Positions 51,970-62,379 of a DNA stretch of 64,000 nt are shown here, one piece after another. The position numbers were made by a program, and so were the translations under genes. Below the pieces are notes generated by a model that saw only the letters and a list, made by a program, of their open reading frames with translations, was not told the origin of the DNA and did not search any database. Numbering within the stretch: the stretch's first letter is position 1; each line of letters starts with the position of its first letter. The stretch lies in contig NC_080715.1 in NCBI RefSeq assembly GCF_019097595.1, positions 26,440,355 to 26,504,354 of the forward strand, written 5' to 3'. This stretch comes from Hemibagrus wyckioides. Lineage: Eukaryota > Chordata > Actinopteri > Siluriformes > Bagridae.

Positions 51970-52040
51970 GAGCACGCCCCCTCCCCCGAACCACCCGACC
52001 ACGCCCCTCTTCTAGAACTGTCATTGTGACGTAATAGAAC
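51970..52040 (+). promoter_or_regulatory. Candidate promoter of the coiled-coil gene
   Basis: Upstream of the first exon are two CACGCCCC-type GC/KLF boxes (51973-51980 and 52000-52007), a TTCTAGAA heat-shock-element-like core (52010-52017) and a TGACGTAA CRE-like site (52027-52034), all within about 155 bp of the start codon. No TATA box is evident. The transcription start is not determined. Confidence 0.4.
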
Positions 52041-52123
52041 ACGCTGTTTCTTTGGTAGAAAAAAAAATCCGTACTGATTGAACCTTATAACTGAGAGGCT
52101 GTTTTACCGAGTTCAGATTAATA

Positions 52124-52249
52124 ATGCAACATTTATTAGGTTTCATTGGCTCTTGGATCCCCGGTCATCCACTGCGCCCCCTGCTGATTGGAGCTGGAGC
52201 TGCAGTCGTGGCCGCTGGAGTTTTTCATTTTGAGAGGAAACGACGTTTG
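52124..52249 (+). CDS. Exon 1: membrane anchor (42 codons)
   Basis: The ATG is the first Met after an in-frame TAA at 52088-52090. It encodes a short N terminus, the hydrophobic segment and a basic ERKRRL end. The donor is TTG|GTGAGT, phase 0. Confidence 0.75.
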
Positions 52250-55200
52250 GTGAGTATCTACAGTTTATATAAACATTTATATCTTTACTGTAATATTTCA
52301 GCACGCTGAGCAAAACATGTGGTTATGGACATTTTACTGACTTTTCCTTTAATCCAGGATGATACCGGTGGAAAATGTTCCTGATATTTAAATAAAAAAT
52401 CTCCCTTCAGGCTCTGCTACGTCCTGCACGTCCTCAGGGATAACCCTAAAAACTCGTAAATAAGAGCCACATAACCAAACCTAAACTTTAATACAATGTT
52501 TTTAGATAATGTGGTATCTAAAAACATTGTTCTAGATAATGTTGTATCGTGTAGACAAACCAGGCGGATAATACTCTTATAACTTTTCCTTGGGTCTGTT
52601 TTAGCGGCATGTACAATAACCAGTCTTCTTCTCTCACCTACTTCTCTGACTTTAACAAGAGAGCATCTTTAACAACAACAACAACAACAAGCACACAGTG
52701 ACCTCTAGTGGTTATTCCAACAAAATGTCCTTAAAAGATAATAACATTCACCTCAGGATACTACAGATAACCAACTTTTATATCTAAGTATTAAAACGTT
52801 GTCAGCTCGAGCTAGGTATTAGCTGTGTGGCTATATTAGCCGTTAGCAGTTCGTAATGGAAACTCGGTTATAATTCCTATTGAACATTTATATTTCAACA
52901 CTTTCTGTGTGTTTTATAAACTTGTATGCTGCTGTGTAAGTAAATATATGCTCCTAGCTCTCCTGTATAGCTTTTCCCCGTATAAACTTGTTTTTTTGGT
53001 AGCAGAAGGACTTGGTTTTAGTATTTCATACACTGCTGATTGAACTGAATTATCCAAGATTGTTAATTCTTCAGTACTATTTTGTCTTCCCAAATCTGCT
53101 GTCAGTCCTCAAAATGTCTGAATGTGTGAAAGTAAATGACTAACATGTGGATGGTGCACTTTCAGGATGAGAAGGTCAAGGTGTCCAAGCTGGAGGACAA
53201 AGTGAGAGAGTTGGAGGACCTGATCTGTGAGACACAGAGAGAGTGTGAGAAAAAAACTGAGGTGAGCAACAACATCATCAGTATTTTTAACAGTATAAAC
53301 AGTATTTTTCAAAATAATAGGAATATCAAATAATCTGGTAAATACTGAGAAAGATATCTGCCGAGTGAAACAGCTGTTTGGAGCCTGAGAGGTGTGAGTA
53401 GTGATGCTGGACATGATATTAAATAGAAGGATAAGACTTCATGTCCATCAACAGTATTAGTGTCGAGGCATAAAGTTTAATAAAACATACTGCTGAATAC
53501 AGACTAGTTAAAACAGTTCAGACAAGCTTTAGTAAGAATTTACATGGTTTATAATTATTCACACTGATTCTGGAGTGGTTCATGCAGCAGTGCCTCCTAA
53601 AAGGCAGACTCATTTTATCTGAAAGTCTGAATATTTCCCTGTGTGAGAATCCACATACAACATCCTTATGTACTCGCATGCAGAAATACAAATCAGGCTT
53701 AAAGTTTACTCATTACCACCAGCTGGCTGATGTGTCTAATGATGGAACAAGATGGAAATAACGATAATAACACTGCTGAATAATTCACACTTTTGCTGTA
53801 GGACTTGCAGGCCACTCTGGATGAAGCTGAGGACAAATATGAGAAGACGATGAAGTCCAAAGTTGAGCTAGAGAAAGAGAACTCTGACTTGATATCCAAC
53901 ATAAATTTGCTGCAAGACACAGTGCAGGAGCACACGAAAGAACTTCATGATGTATATGAGAAGTGCGCCGAGTTAACGAAGGTAAGTGAGAAAATCCTCA
54001 CAGTTCCTTAATAAATAAAGAGAGTGCTCACAGTGGGCCTCAGTTAGTAAGGTTACTTCTAGTCAAGTTTTGTGTGATTGTGTAAACCAAAATCTTTCTA
54101 CTGGATTTATTTTAGAAACACCGATTATGTTGATCACCTGTTCAGTGTAAAGCCCTGACACAGCTCAGTCCTGACACAGCTGAGTCCTGACACAACTTAA
54201 TCCTGACACAGCTCAATCCTGACACAGCTGAGTCCTGTCACAAACTCAGTCCTGACACAACTTAATCCTGACACAGCTCAGTCCTGACACAACTCAATCC
54301 TGACACAGCTCAGTCCTGACACAACTCAATCCTGACACAGCTCAATCCTGACACAGCTCAGTCCTGACACAGCTCGATCCTGACACAGCTCGATCCTGAC
54401 ACAGCTCAGTCCTGACACAGCTCAATCCTGACACAGCTCAGTCCTGACACAGCTCAATCCTGACACAGCTCAGTCCTGACACAGCTCAATCCTGACACAA
54501 CTCAGTCCTGACACAGCTCAGTCCTGACACAGCTCAGTCCTGACACAACTCAGTCCTGACACAGCTCAATCCTGACACAACTCAGTCCTGACACAGCTCA
54601 GTCCTGACACAACTCAATCCTGACACAGCTCAGTCCTGACACAGCTCAGTCCTGACACAACTCAATCCTGACACAGCTCAGTCCTGACACAGCTCAGTCC
54701 TGACACAACTCAGTCCTGACACAGCTCAATCCTGACACAACTCAGTCCTGACACAGCTCAGTCCTGACACAGCTCAGTCCTGACACAGCTCAGTCCTGAC
54801 ACAACTCAATCCTGACACAGCTCAGTCCTGACACAGCTCAGTCCTGACACAGCTCAGTCCTGACACAGCTCGATCCTGACACAACTCAATCCTGACACAG
54901 CTCAGTCCTGACACAGCTCAGTCCTGACACAACTCGATCCTGACACAGCTCGATCCTGACACAACTCAGTCCTGACACAGCTCAGTCCTGACACAGCTCA
55001 GTCCTGACACAACTCAGTCCTGACACAGCTCAGTCCTGACACAGCTCAGTCCTGACACAGCTCAGTCCTGACACAGCTGAGTCCTGACACAACTCAATCC
55101 TGACACAGCTCAGTCCTGACACAGCTCAGTCCTGACACAGCTCGATCCTGACACAGCTCAGTCCTGACACAGCTCAGTCCTGACACAGCTCAGTCCTGAC

Positions 55201-58200
55201 ACAACTCAATCCTGACACAGCTCAGTCCTGACACAGCTCAGTCCTGACACAGCTCAGTCCTGACACAGCTGAGTCCTGACACAACTCAATCCTGACATAG
55301 CTCTATCCTGACACAGCTCAGTCCTGACACAACTCGATCCTGACACAGCTCGATCCTGACACAACTCAGTCCTGACACAGCTCAGTCCTGACACAGCTCA
55401 ATCCTGACACAGCTCAGTCCTGACACAGCTCAGTCCTGACACAACTCAATCCTGACACAGCTCAATCCTGACACAACTCAATCCTGACACAGCTCAGTCC
55501 TGACACAACTCAATCCTGACATAGCTCTATCCTGACACAGCTCAGTCCTGACACAACTCGATCCTGACACAGCTCGATCCTGACACAACTCAGTCCTGAC
55601 ACAGCTCAGTCCTGACACAGCTCAATCCTGACACAGCTCAGTCCTGACACAGCTCAGTCCTGACACAACTCAATCCTGACACAGCTCAATCCTGACACAG
55701 CTCAGTCCTGACACAGCTCAGTCCTGACACAGCTCTATCCTGACACAGCTCTATCCTGACACAGCTCAGTCCTGACACAACTCGATCCTGACACAACTCA
55801 ATCCTGACACAGCTCAGTCCTGACACAACTCGATCCTGACACAACTCAATCCTGACACAGCTCAATCCTGACACAGCTCAGTCCTGACACAGCTCAGTCC
55901 TGACACAGCTCAGTCCTGACACAGCTCAATCCTGACACAGCTCAATCCTGACACAGCTCAGTCCTGACACAGCTCAGTCCTGACACAACTCAATCCTGAC
56001 ACAGCTCAGTCCTGACACAGCTCAGTCCTGACACAGCTCAGTCCTGACACAGCTCAGTCCTGACACAACTCAATCCTGACACAGCTCAGTCCTGACACAA
56101 CTCAATCCTGACACAGCTCAGTCCTGACACAGCTCAGTCCTGACACAGCTCAGTCCTGACACAACTCAATCCTGACACAGCTCAGTCCTGACACAGCTCA
56201 GTCCTGACACAGCTCAGTCCTGACACAACTCAATCCTGACACAGCTCAGTCCTGACACAGCTCAGTCCTGACACAGCTCAATCCTGACACAACTCAATCC
56301 TGACACAGCTCAGTCCTGACACAGCTCAGTCCTGACACAACTCAATCCTAACACAGCTCAGTCCTGACACAACTCAATCCTGACACAGCTCAGTCCTGAC
56401 ACAGCTCAGTCCTGACACAACTCAATCCTGACACAGCTCAGTCCTGACACAGCTCAGTCCTGACACAGCTCAGTCCTGACACAGCTCGATCCTGACACAA
56501 CTCAATCCTGACACAGCTCGATCCTGACACAGCTCAATCCTGACACAGCTCAGTCCTGACACAGCTCAGTCCTGACACAACTCAATCCTGACACAGCTCA
56601 GTCCTGACACAACTCAATCCTGACACAGCTCAGTCCTGACACAGCTCAGTCCTGACACAGCTCAGTCCTGACACAACTCAATCCTGACACAGCTCAGTCC
56701 TGACACAGCTCAGTCCTGACACAGCTCAGTCCTGACACAGCTGAGTCCTGACACAACTCAATCCTGACACAGCTCAGTCCTGACACAACTCAGTCCTGAC
56801 ACAGCTCGATCCTGACACAGCTCGATCCTGACACAGCTCAGTCCTGACACAGCTCAATCCTGACACATGTAATTTTGATATTAAAATATTTAGTAATGTA
56901 TAAGATTATCACTAGCGTGGAATAAGAAGCAGCAGCATAAATAGTATCTAAATATCTAAATAGTAAAGTTTAGTAATCGATGCATGTTATAGTCTGAAGA
57001 CGATCGAGTTGGGAAGTTCATTAGTTTAGACTTCTTATGTATATATTCACACACACTCAGGGTCATGAGTAAGATCATTTTTCAGAATGTACAGGATTTT
57101 CATGAACCACAGAGTAAATGCTCATCTGAAGGTTTTCTGAATGAATCGTAGCGATAAATGAGGCTCTGTGTTCGTGCTGCATGATGACTTACACCACATG
57201 ATATAAGCACAGGAAACAAAGAAAAGCTTTATTTCTAGTTTGAGATGCTGACTTTCTTTTTACTGAATGGATCGCAGAATGTCGGATGTGAAAAGTAAGT
57301 AGTGAAGTTTAAACCTCTTCTGCTCCATGGCTTTGTTTTAGGAGTATGAGCAGGAGAAGGAGGAACACGAAATGTTGAAGTCAGAGTATACTAAGGCGAA
57401 GGAATCTATAGAAGAGTGCCGCTATCAAATAGAAGTAAGTTTTGAGAATTCATCACTTCTATATTATTGCTACAACCATTTTTAATTAACATGCAACAAA
57501 AAACTCACTTAAGTCCATGTGGATTAAAAGGTCCTTCATTTCTACTTGACTGAAATCCATGTTACTTTGAATTTATTTCTTTTTCACTGAAGTGAAGCGG
57601 TAAAGTTAGCATTACAAGTAAAACCTCCAAACAACTTCATGCTGTTCTGCCGAGTAAGGAGATGAGTCTGAAAGTGTCTGAATGTGTAAATAAAGCCAAC
57701 CCTCTTTGGTTATAGTGCTTCAAGGAGGCAGTGATTAAAGCTCAGACCACATACGAGCAGCTGAATGACTTTCATGCTGAGCTAAAGAAGGAGAGCACCG
57801 ACCTGACATCTAAAGCCGAATTACTGCAAGACGCAGTAGAGGAGAAAAGGGAAGAGATCTCTGAGACATACAGGAAGTGTAACTTCTTAAGGAATGTAAG
57901 TGAGAAATCCTTGCATTAAGTAGTTCCCTTATAAATAATATAAGTACTCACAGTGAGCCTGATTTATCCTTTTCACACAATAAGGTGTAAAGCGCGTTCC
58001 TGACACAGCTCATTTACATTTAGTGACACCCACAAAAGTCCATAAAAGGTCAAACGCACAGATCACTTAGAGAACGAAATGAACAGTGAGAATAAAGACA
58101 GAAATGAAGACATTTTGACTCAATATGATGCAAAAACAATTATGTATTAATATGTAGCATGTTCTTCGTAATCTTCCATCAGCTGAGGAATTTGTTTACG

Positions 58201-60420
58201 GCTTAATGCTTCAGTCCCATTTTGTCTTAATTTGTGGGTTTTTTGTTGGGTCGATTACTTTCTTTTTCATATTCTTTAATTAATGCCAGTGTCAGGGTCA
58301 CGCGTAAGATCTAAACATTTTTCAGAACGTACAGGATTTTCATGAACCACAGAGTAAATGCTCATCTGAAGGTTTTCCGAAGTCTGTGTTACACCACATG
58401 ATATAAGCACACCACATGATATAAGCACAGGGAACAAAATAAAAGCTGTATTTCTAGTTTGAGATGCTGACTTTCTTTTTACTGAATGGATCTCAGAGTG
58501 CCTGATGTGAAAAGTAAGTAGTGAAGTTTAAACTTCATCTGCCCCATGGCTGTGTTTTAGGAGTATGAGCAGGAGAAGGAGAAACATGAAATGTTGAAGT
58601 CAGAGTACGAAGATATGAAGAAATCTTTTGAAAACAATGGGAACTATGAGAACAATAGGAAGGTTAGATTTTCTTTTTGTGTGTGTCCAATCTCACATAG
58701 GCATATTTTTTGCAACATTTTGTCTCTTATCCTTTTATGCTGTTCTGATGATTGCGGAGATCAAGGTGTGTAGAAAGTAAACAAACCCAACACTCTTCCT
58801 GTAGGACATGCAGGATGCTCTGGCTGAAGCTGAGAAGAAATATGAGCAGATGATGAAGTCCAATGATGAGATAAGGACAAAGAACCATGACCTGACATCT
58901 CAGTCAAATGATCTGCAGGATATTGTGTACAAGCTGCAAGCACAGATCAATAAGAGCCAGCGTATGACTAGAAAGTTAAGAGAGGTAAATAGGAAGCTCT
59001 CACATCAAGCAGAACATCTGCTGCATGATGAGTTACTCTACAGGATAAATGAACAAAATAAACATCACTTTTGCAGTTTTTGAGATGAATAGAATTTGGG
59101 GCACAATTTAAAAAAGTATTAAAAAGTTCAGTCATATTAGGTTTATATCATTTGGCTGTTGATAATCAGTACTTATTTTGTATCGTGTCATTGGTCATAG
59201 ATTTTACCGGTTTTTGAAATCCTGGAATAGAGAAGAAAAATGCATTTCCAAATTTTAAATTTGTTACACTGCATCTACTTAATACACATTTTCAGAAGTG
59301 GCTCATTGTAGATGTAAACAAATCTGAACCTTGTAATTTTCTCTGTTGCTGTGTTTTAGGATGAATGGAAAACACAAGAGGATTATAACATCCTGAAATC
59401 AGAGTATGAGGTGCTGTTACAAAACTGTAACGAGTTACAGCAGGTAAGCTTCTCCTCTCATTAAACCACGAATGAAATGTAGGACTGCTATAGCAAATTT
59501 TAAATGAGAAGAAAAAAAGTCAATGTGGTGTCAAGTCCTTATTTTCTACTTAAATCTCTTTTGCTCTATGGCTGTGTTTTAGGAGATTGAGCGAGAGCAG
59601 AAGGCTCAGAATAACCTGAAGACAGTGTGCGATCGCATGAAGGTTAGTTGTTTTTGCCACCTCTGCCTCCTTGGTAGTCTCAGTTACCTGTTGTATAGTC
59701 AGTGTAGTCAGTGCAGTCAGGATTTGGTGACAAACAAGCTTTGATTATTGAACTTCCAGGAGATTCCAGAGTCCAGTGCAGGTCTAGAGCAGGTGTCTGA
59801 ACTGATATGCCAGGTGACCATACTGCAAGGCTCAGTACAGCTGCTGGAGGAAGAGTTCCATGATGTGCGTGGGAAATGCGACGGGATAATGGTGGTAAGT
59901 GAGAAAATCCTTGCATCCCGCAGTTACCTAAATAATAATGATTAAGAAATATGAGGAGTTGTGATGTTTGTGCTGCATGATGAGCGAATCCCAGGCTATA
60001 TTTACTTCAACAAAATAAAACATTTCTAGTTTAAGACGTCAGTTTCCTTTTTTGTTGAATGGACGTGGCCCAATGCAGATGGGGAAAGTAAGCCCTTGAG
60101 TTTTAACCTCTTTTGCTTCTTGCTGTTTTAGAAGAGAGAAGAAGAGAAAAAGGCTCACAATTTAATGCAGCTGAAGTACCAAGAGATGAAGGAAGCATTA
60201 GGAAATTGCAAGATTTTAATCATGGTAATTTTTTTTCCTCTCAATAAGTCATGACTAATGTAGTACACCATGTGTTATGGGTCAGAAAAGTACCTCATTC
60301 ACACATGGATATTAAGAAGCAAATATTCAAGCTTCTACATGATGATCTTACTTACAAATTAAATCTTTATTTTCACAGAGACATCTCAGACCTGCACCTG
60401 AGGACCGAACGGATCCATAA
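52124..60420 (+). CDS. 12-exon gene for an N-terminally membrane-anchored coiled-coil protein, family unknown
   Basis: My splice model joins 52124-52249, 53166-53261, 53802-53981, 57342-57434, 57716-57895, 58561-58662, 58805-58984, 59360-59443, 59583-59642, 59760-59894, 60132-60224 and 60379-60420. Every intron is GT-AG and phase 0, and the spliced frame is open for 456 residues to a TAA. Residues 17-36 form one hydrophobic segment (LRPLLIGAGAAVVAAGVFHF) followed by ERKRR, so the rest probably faces the cytosol. From residue 43 the protein is highly charged and heptad-like. Exons 3, 5 and 7 are 60-residue type-A modules sharing a Y-E/K core, LQD-V and a C-terminal K-C/L motif; exon 10 is a shortened A. 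Exons 4, 6, 8, 9 and 11 are type-B modules around HEMLKSEY. I do not recognise the family. Long Glu/Lys-rich coiled coils give misleading matches to myosin or golgins. Missed exons in introns 1 and 3 are possible. Confidence 0.8.
53166..53261 (+). CDS. Exon 2: coiled coil (32 codons)
   Basis: Acceptor TTTCAG|GAT and donor GAG|GTGAGC. The text around VSKLEDKVRELEDLI is a clear heptad pattern with Leu/Val at a/d positions. Confidence 0.8.
53802..53981 (+). CDS. Exon 3: type-A module (60 codons)
   Basis: Acceptor TGCTGTAG|GAC and donor AAG|GTAAGT. It contains DEAEDKYEKTMKSK, LLQDTVQEH and ends YEKCAELTK. It is homologous to exons 5 and 7. Confidence 0.85.
54153..56866 (+). repeat. 16-bp minisatellite inside intron 3 (about 170 copies)
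   Basis: The unit is CTCAGTCCTGACACAG, varying mainly at two spots (CAGT/CAAT/CGAT/CTAT and AGCT/AACT). There are longer-range duplications as well: the rare word ACATAGCTCTATCC occurs at two sites 224 bp (14 units) apart. It lies in the gene's largest intron, about 170 bp after exon 3 and 475 bp before exon 4. A short minus-strand frame through it is an artefact of the repeat. Confidence 0.97.
57342..57434 (+). CDS. Exon 4: type-B module (31 codons)
   Basis: Acceptor TTTGTTTTAG|GAG and donor GAA|GTAAGT. It starts EYEQEKEEHEMLKSEY, nearly identical to exon 6. Confidence 0.85.
57716..57895 (+). CDS. Exon 5: type-A module (60 codons)
   Basis: Acceptor GGTTATAG|TGC and donor AAT|GTAAGT. It has the same length as exons 3 and 7, with LLQDAVEEKREE and YRKCNFLRN at positions equivalent to exon 3. 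Confidence 0.85.
57984..58012 (+). other. Single-copy seed of the 16-bp minisatellite in a paralogous intron
   Basis: After exon 5 the intron reads GGTGTAAAGCG, then TTCCTGACACAGCTCA. After exon 3 the corresponding intron reads AGTGTAAAGCC, then CTGACACAGCTCAGTCC, and goes straight into the expanded array. Here only one unit is present, so this copy looks like the unexpanded state. Confidence 0.7.
58561..58662 (+). CDS. Exon 6: type-B module (34 codons)
   Basis: Acceptor TGTGTTTTAG|GAG. The donor AAG|GTTAGA is weaker than the others. It starts EYEQEKEKHEMLKSEY and ends with an Asn-rich NNGNYENNRK stretch. If the donor is skipped, a stop follows after about 35 more codons. Confidence 0.8.
58805..58984 (+). 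CDS. Exon 7: type-A module (60 codons), possible alternative end
   Basis: Acceptor CTGTAG|GAC and donor GAG|GTAAAT. It contains AEAEKKYEQMMKSN and NDLQDIVYKLQAQ. Read-through past the donor stays open for 32 codons to a TGA at 59081, with an AATAAA at 59057-59062, so a shorter transcript could end here. Confidence 0.8.
59360..59443 (+). CDS. Exon 8: type-B module (28 codons)
   Basis: Acceptor GTGTTTTAG|GAT and donor CAG|GTAAGC. It includes YNILKSEYEVLLQNCNELQQ. Confidence 0.8.
59583..59642 (+). CDS. Exon 9: short type-B module (20 codons)
   Basis: Acceptor GTGTTTTAG|GAG and donor AAG|GTTAGT. It encodes EIEREQKAQNNLK and a short tail, aligning with the LKSEY core of other B exons. Confidence 0.75.
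59760..59894 (+). CDS. Exon 10: shortened type-A module (45 codons)
   Basis: Acceptor ACTTCCAG|GAG and donor GTG|GTAAGT. ILQGSVQLLEEEFHDVRGKC aligns with LLQDTVQEHTKELHDVYEKC of exon 3, while the N-terminal third of the module is missing. Confidence 0.8.
60132..60224 (+). CDS. Exon 11: type-B module (31 codons)
   Basis: Acceptor GCTGTTTTAG|AAG and donor ATG|GTAATT. It includes KKAHNLMQLKYQEMKEAL, aligning with HEMLKSEY-type exons. Confidence 0.75.
60379..60420 (+). CDS. Exon 12: terminal exon (13 codons and stop)
   Basis: Acceptor TTTTCACAG|AGA. It encodes RHLRPAPEDRTDP and then TAA. The short non-coiled tail has no recognisable motif. A Tc1-like element starts 49 bp after the stop. Confidence 0.65.
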   Translation, partial: RHLRPAPEDRTDP

Positions 60421-60469
60421 ACCCTAAATAGTTTAACACCTGATGTACTACTTACTATAACCCCATACA

Positions 60470-62022
60470 CAGTGAGGGAAAAAATAATTTGATCCCCTGC
60501 TGATTTTGTACGTTTGCCCACTGACAAACAAATGATCAGTCTGTAATTTTAATGGTAGGTGTATTTGAACAGTGAGAGGCAGAATAACAACAAAAAAATC
60601 CAGAAAAACGCATTTCAGAAAAGTTATACATTGTTTTGCATTTATTTGCAAGTATTTGACCCCCTATCAATCAGAAAGATTTCTGGCTCCCAGGTGTCTT
60701 TTATACAGGTAAGGAGCTGAGATTACAGTAGGAGCACTCTCGGGGAGTGCTCTTAATCTCAGCTCGTTACCTGTATGAAAGACACCTGTCCACAGAAGGA
60801 AGCAATCAATCAGATTCCAAACTCTCCATCATGGCCAAGACCAAAGAGCTGTCCATGGATGTCAGGGACAAGATTGTAGACCTACACAAGGCTGGAATGA
60901 GCTACAAGACCATCGCCAAGCAGCTTGGTGAGAAGGTGACAACAATTGGTGCGATTATTCCCAAATGGAAGAAACACAAAAGGACTGTCAATCTTCCTCG
61001 GTCTGGGGCTCCATGCAAGATCTCACCTCATGGAGTTTCAATGATCATGAGAACGGCAAGGAATCAGTCCAGAATTACACTGGAGGATTTTGTCAGTGAT
61101 CTCAAGGCAGCTGGGACCATAGTCACCAAGAAAACAACTGGTAACACTCTACGCCGTGAAAGACTGAAATCCAGTAGCGCCCGCAATGTCCCCCTGCTAA
61201 AGAAAGCACATGTACAGGCTCATCTGAAGTTTGCCAGTGAACATCTGAATGATTCAGAGGAGAACTGGGTGAAAGTGTTGTGGTCAAATGAGACCAAAAT
61301 CCAGCTCTTTGGCATCAACTCAACTCGCCGTGTTTGGAGGAGGAGGAACGCTGCCTATGACCCCAAGTACACCATCCCCAGGTGATAGGACAACTGCACC
61401 GCATCAAAGGGACGATGGACAGGGCCATGTACCGTTAAATCTTGGATGAGAACCTCCATCCCTCAGCCAGGGCATTGAAAATGGGTCGTGGATGGATATT
61501 CCAGCCTGACAATGACCCAAAACACACGGCCAGGGCAACAAAGGAGTGGTTCAAAAAGAAGCACATTAAGGTCCTGTAGTGGCCTAGCCAGTCTCCAGAC
61601 CTTAATCCCATAGAAAATCTGTGGAGGGAGCTGAAGGGTCAGCCACAAACCCTTAATGACTTGGAAAGGATCTGCAAAGAGGAGTGGGCCCAAATTCCTT
61701 GAGATGTGAGATGTGTGCAAACCTGGTGGCCAACTACAAGAAATGTCTGACATCTGTGATTGCCAACAAGGGTTTGCCACCAAGTACTAAGTCATGTTTT
61801 GCAAAGGGGTCAAATACTTATTTCACTCAATAAAATGCAAATCAATGTATAACTTTTTTGAAATGTGTTTTTCTGGTACACATTTTTTATTTTTTGTTGT
61901 TATTCTGTTATTATTCTCACTGTTCAGATAAACCTACCATTAAAATTACAGACTGATCATTTCTTTGTCAGTGGGCAAACGTACAAAATGAGCAGGGGAT
62001 CAAATCATTTTTTCCCTCACTG
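60470..62022 (+). mobile_element. Tc1-like transposon, complete ends, inactive
   Basis: The element is about 1.55 kb, bounded by inverted repeats that begin CAGTGAGGGAAAAAAT and match over roughly 200 bp at each end (left 60470-60675, right about 61800-62022). TA follows the right end. At the left the expected TA reads CA, with TA two bases further out. It sits in what should be the 3' untranslated region of the coiled-coil gene. Its right inverted repeat contains an AATAAA (61829-61834) in the sense of that gene. Confidence 0.93.
60831..61790 (+). pseudogene. Tc1-like transposase pseudogene
   Basis: The start [15 protein letters not shown] opens a paired-like helix-turn-helix region (about residues 10-60), followed by RITLEDFV (second DNA-binding half) and the catalytic domain. 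Tc1 transposases cut and paste using a DD34E triad. Here the first Asp is Asn ([11 protein letters not shown] instead of the usual SDETK). A deletion or frameshift follows near 61385, removing the glycine-rich GGGS-type segment. Stops interrupt the later frame near 61436, 61577 and 61700. The second Asp (PDNDPKHTA) and the Glu ([11 protein letters not shown]) are still visible, and the end reads GFATKY. The gene is dead. Confidence 0.93.
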
Positions 62023-62145
62023 TAATTGTCTTTAAGGTATCTCGTGAGGTTTAGTGGTTGTATGTGTGAGCTCCTTGATGCTGAACCCTTAACAAATGTT
62101 GCATCATTTTCAGAAATAATGTTATGTGTTTCAGTTGAGCACTAC

Positions 62146-62225
62146 TAGCTCAGTTGTTTAAAATGAGATAAAATGTAAGTTGCTCTTGGTAAGGGTATCA
62201 GCCAAATGCCAGAAATGTAAATGTA
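62146..62225 (+). mobile_element. SINE tail fragment
   Basis: It reads CTCAGTTGTTTAAAATGAGA, then GTAAGTTGCTCTTGGTAAGG and GCCAAATGCCAGAAATGTAA. It matches the 3' part of the 45.1-kb SINE fragment. Confidence 0.65.
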
Positions 62226-62379
62226 GTACCTTCTGGCCTGTTATTGTTGTTAGGTGCAGCTTTGTTAGGGGAAAATGGAGGAGATCACCACTGCAATCCT
62301 ATAGAACTGGCCAAATGGCTGGATCAATTGGTGAAATTGGTCAGGGAGCAATATAAATTGATGTTTATGTTGTGTATTA

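Noticed and set aside
55686..55874. 62-codon minus-strand frame with a regular 16-residue repeat
   Set aside because: A 16-bp repeat read in three frames gives a 48-nt protein period. It is an artefact of the intronic minisatellite.
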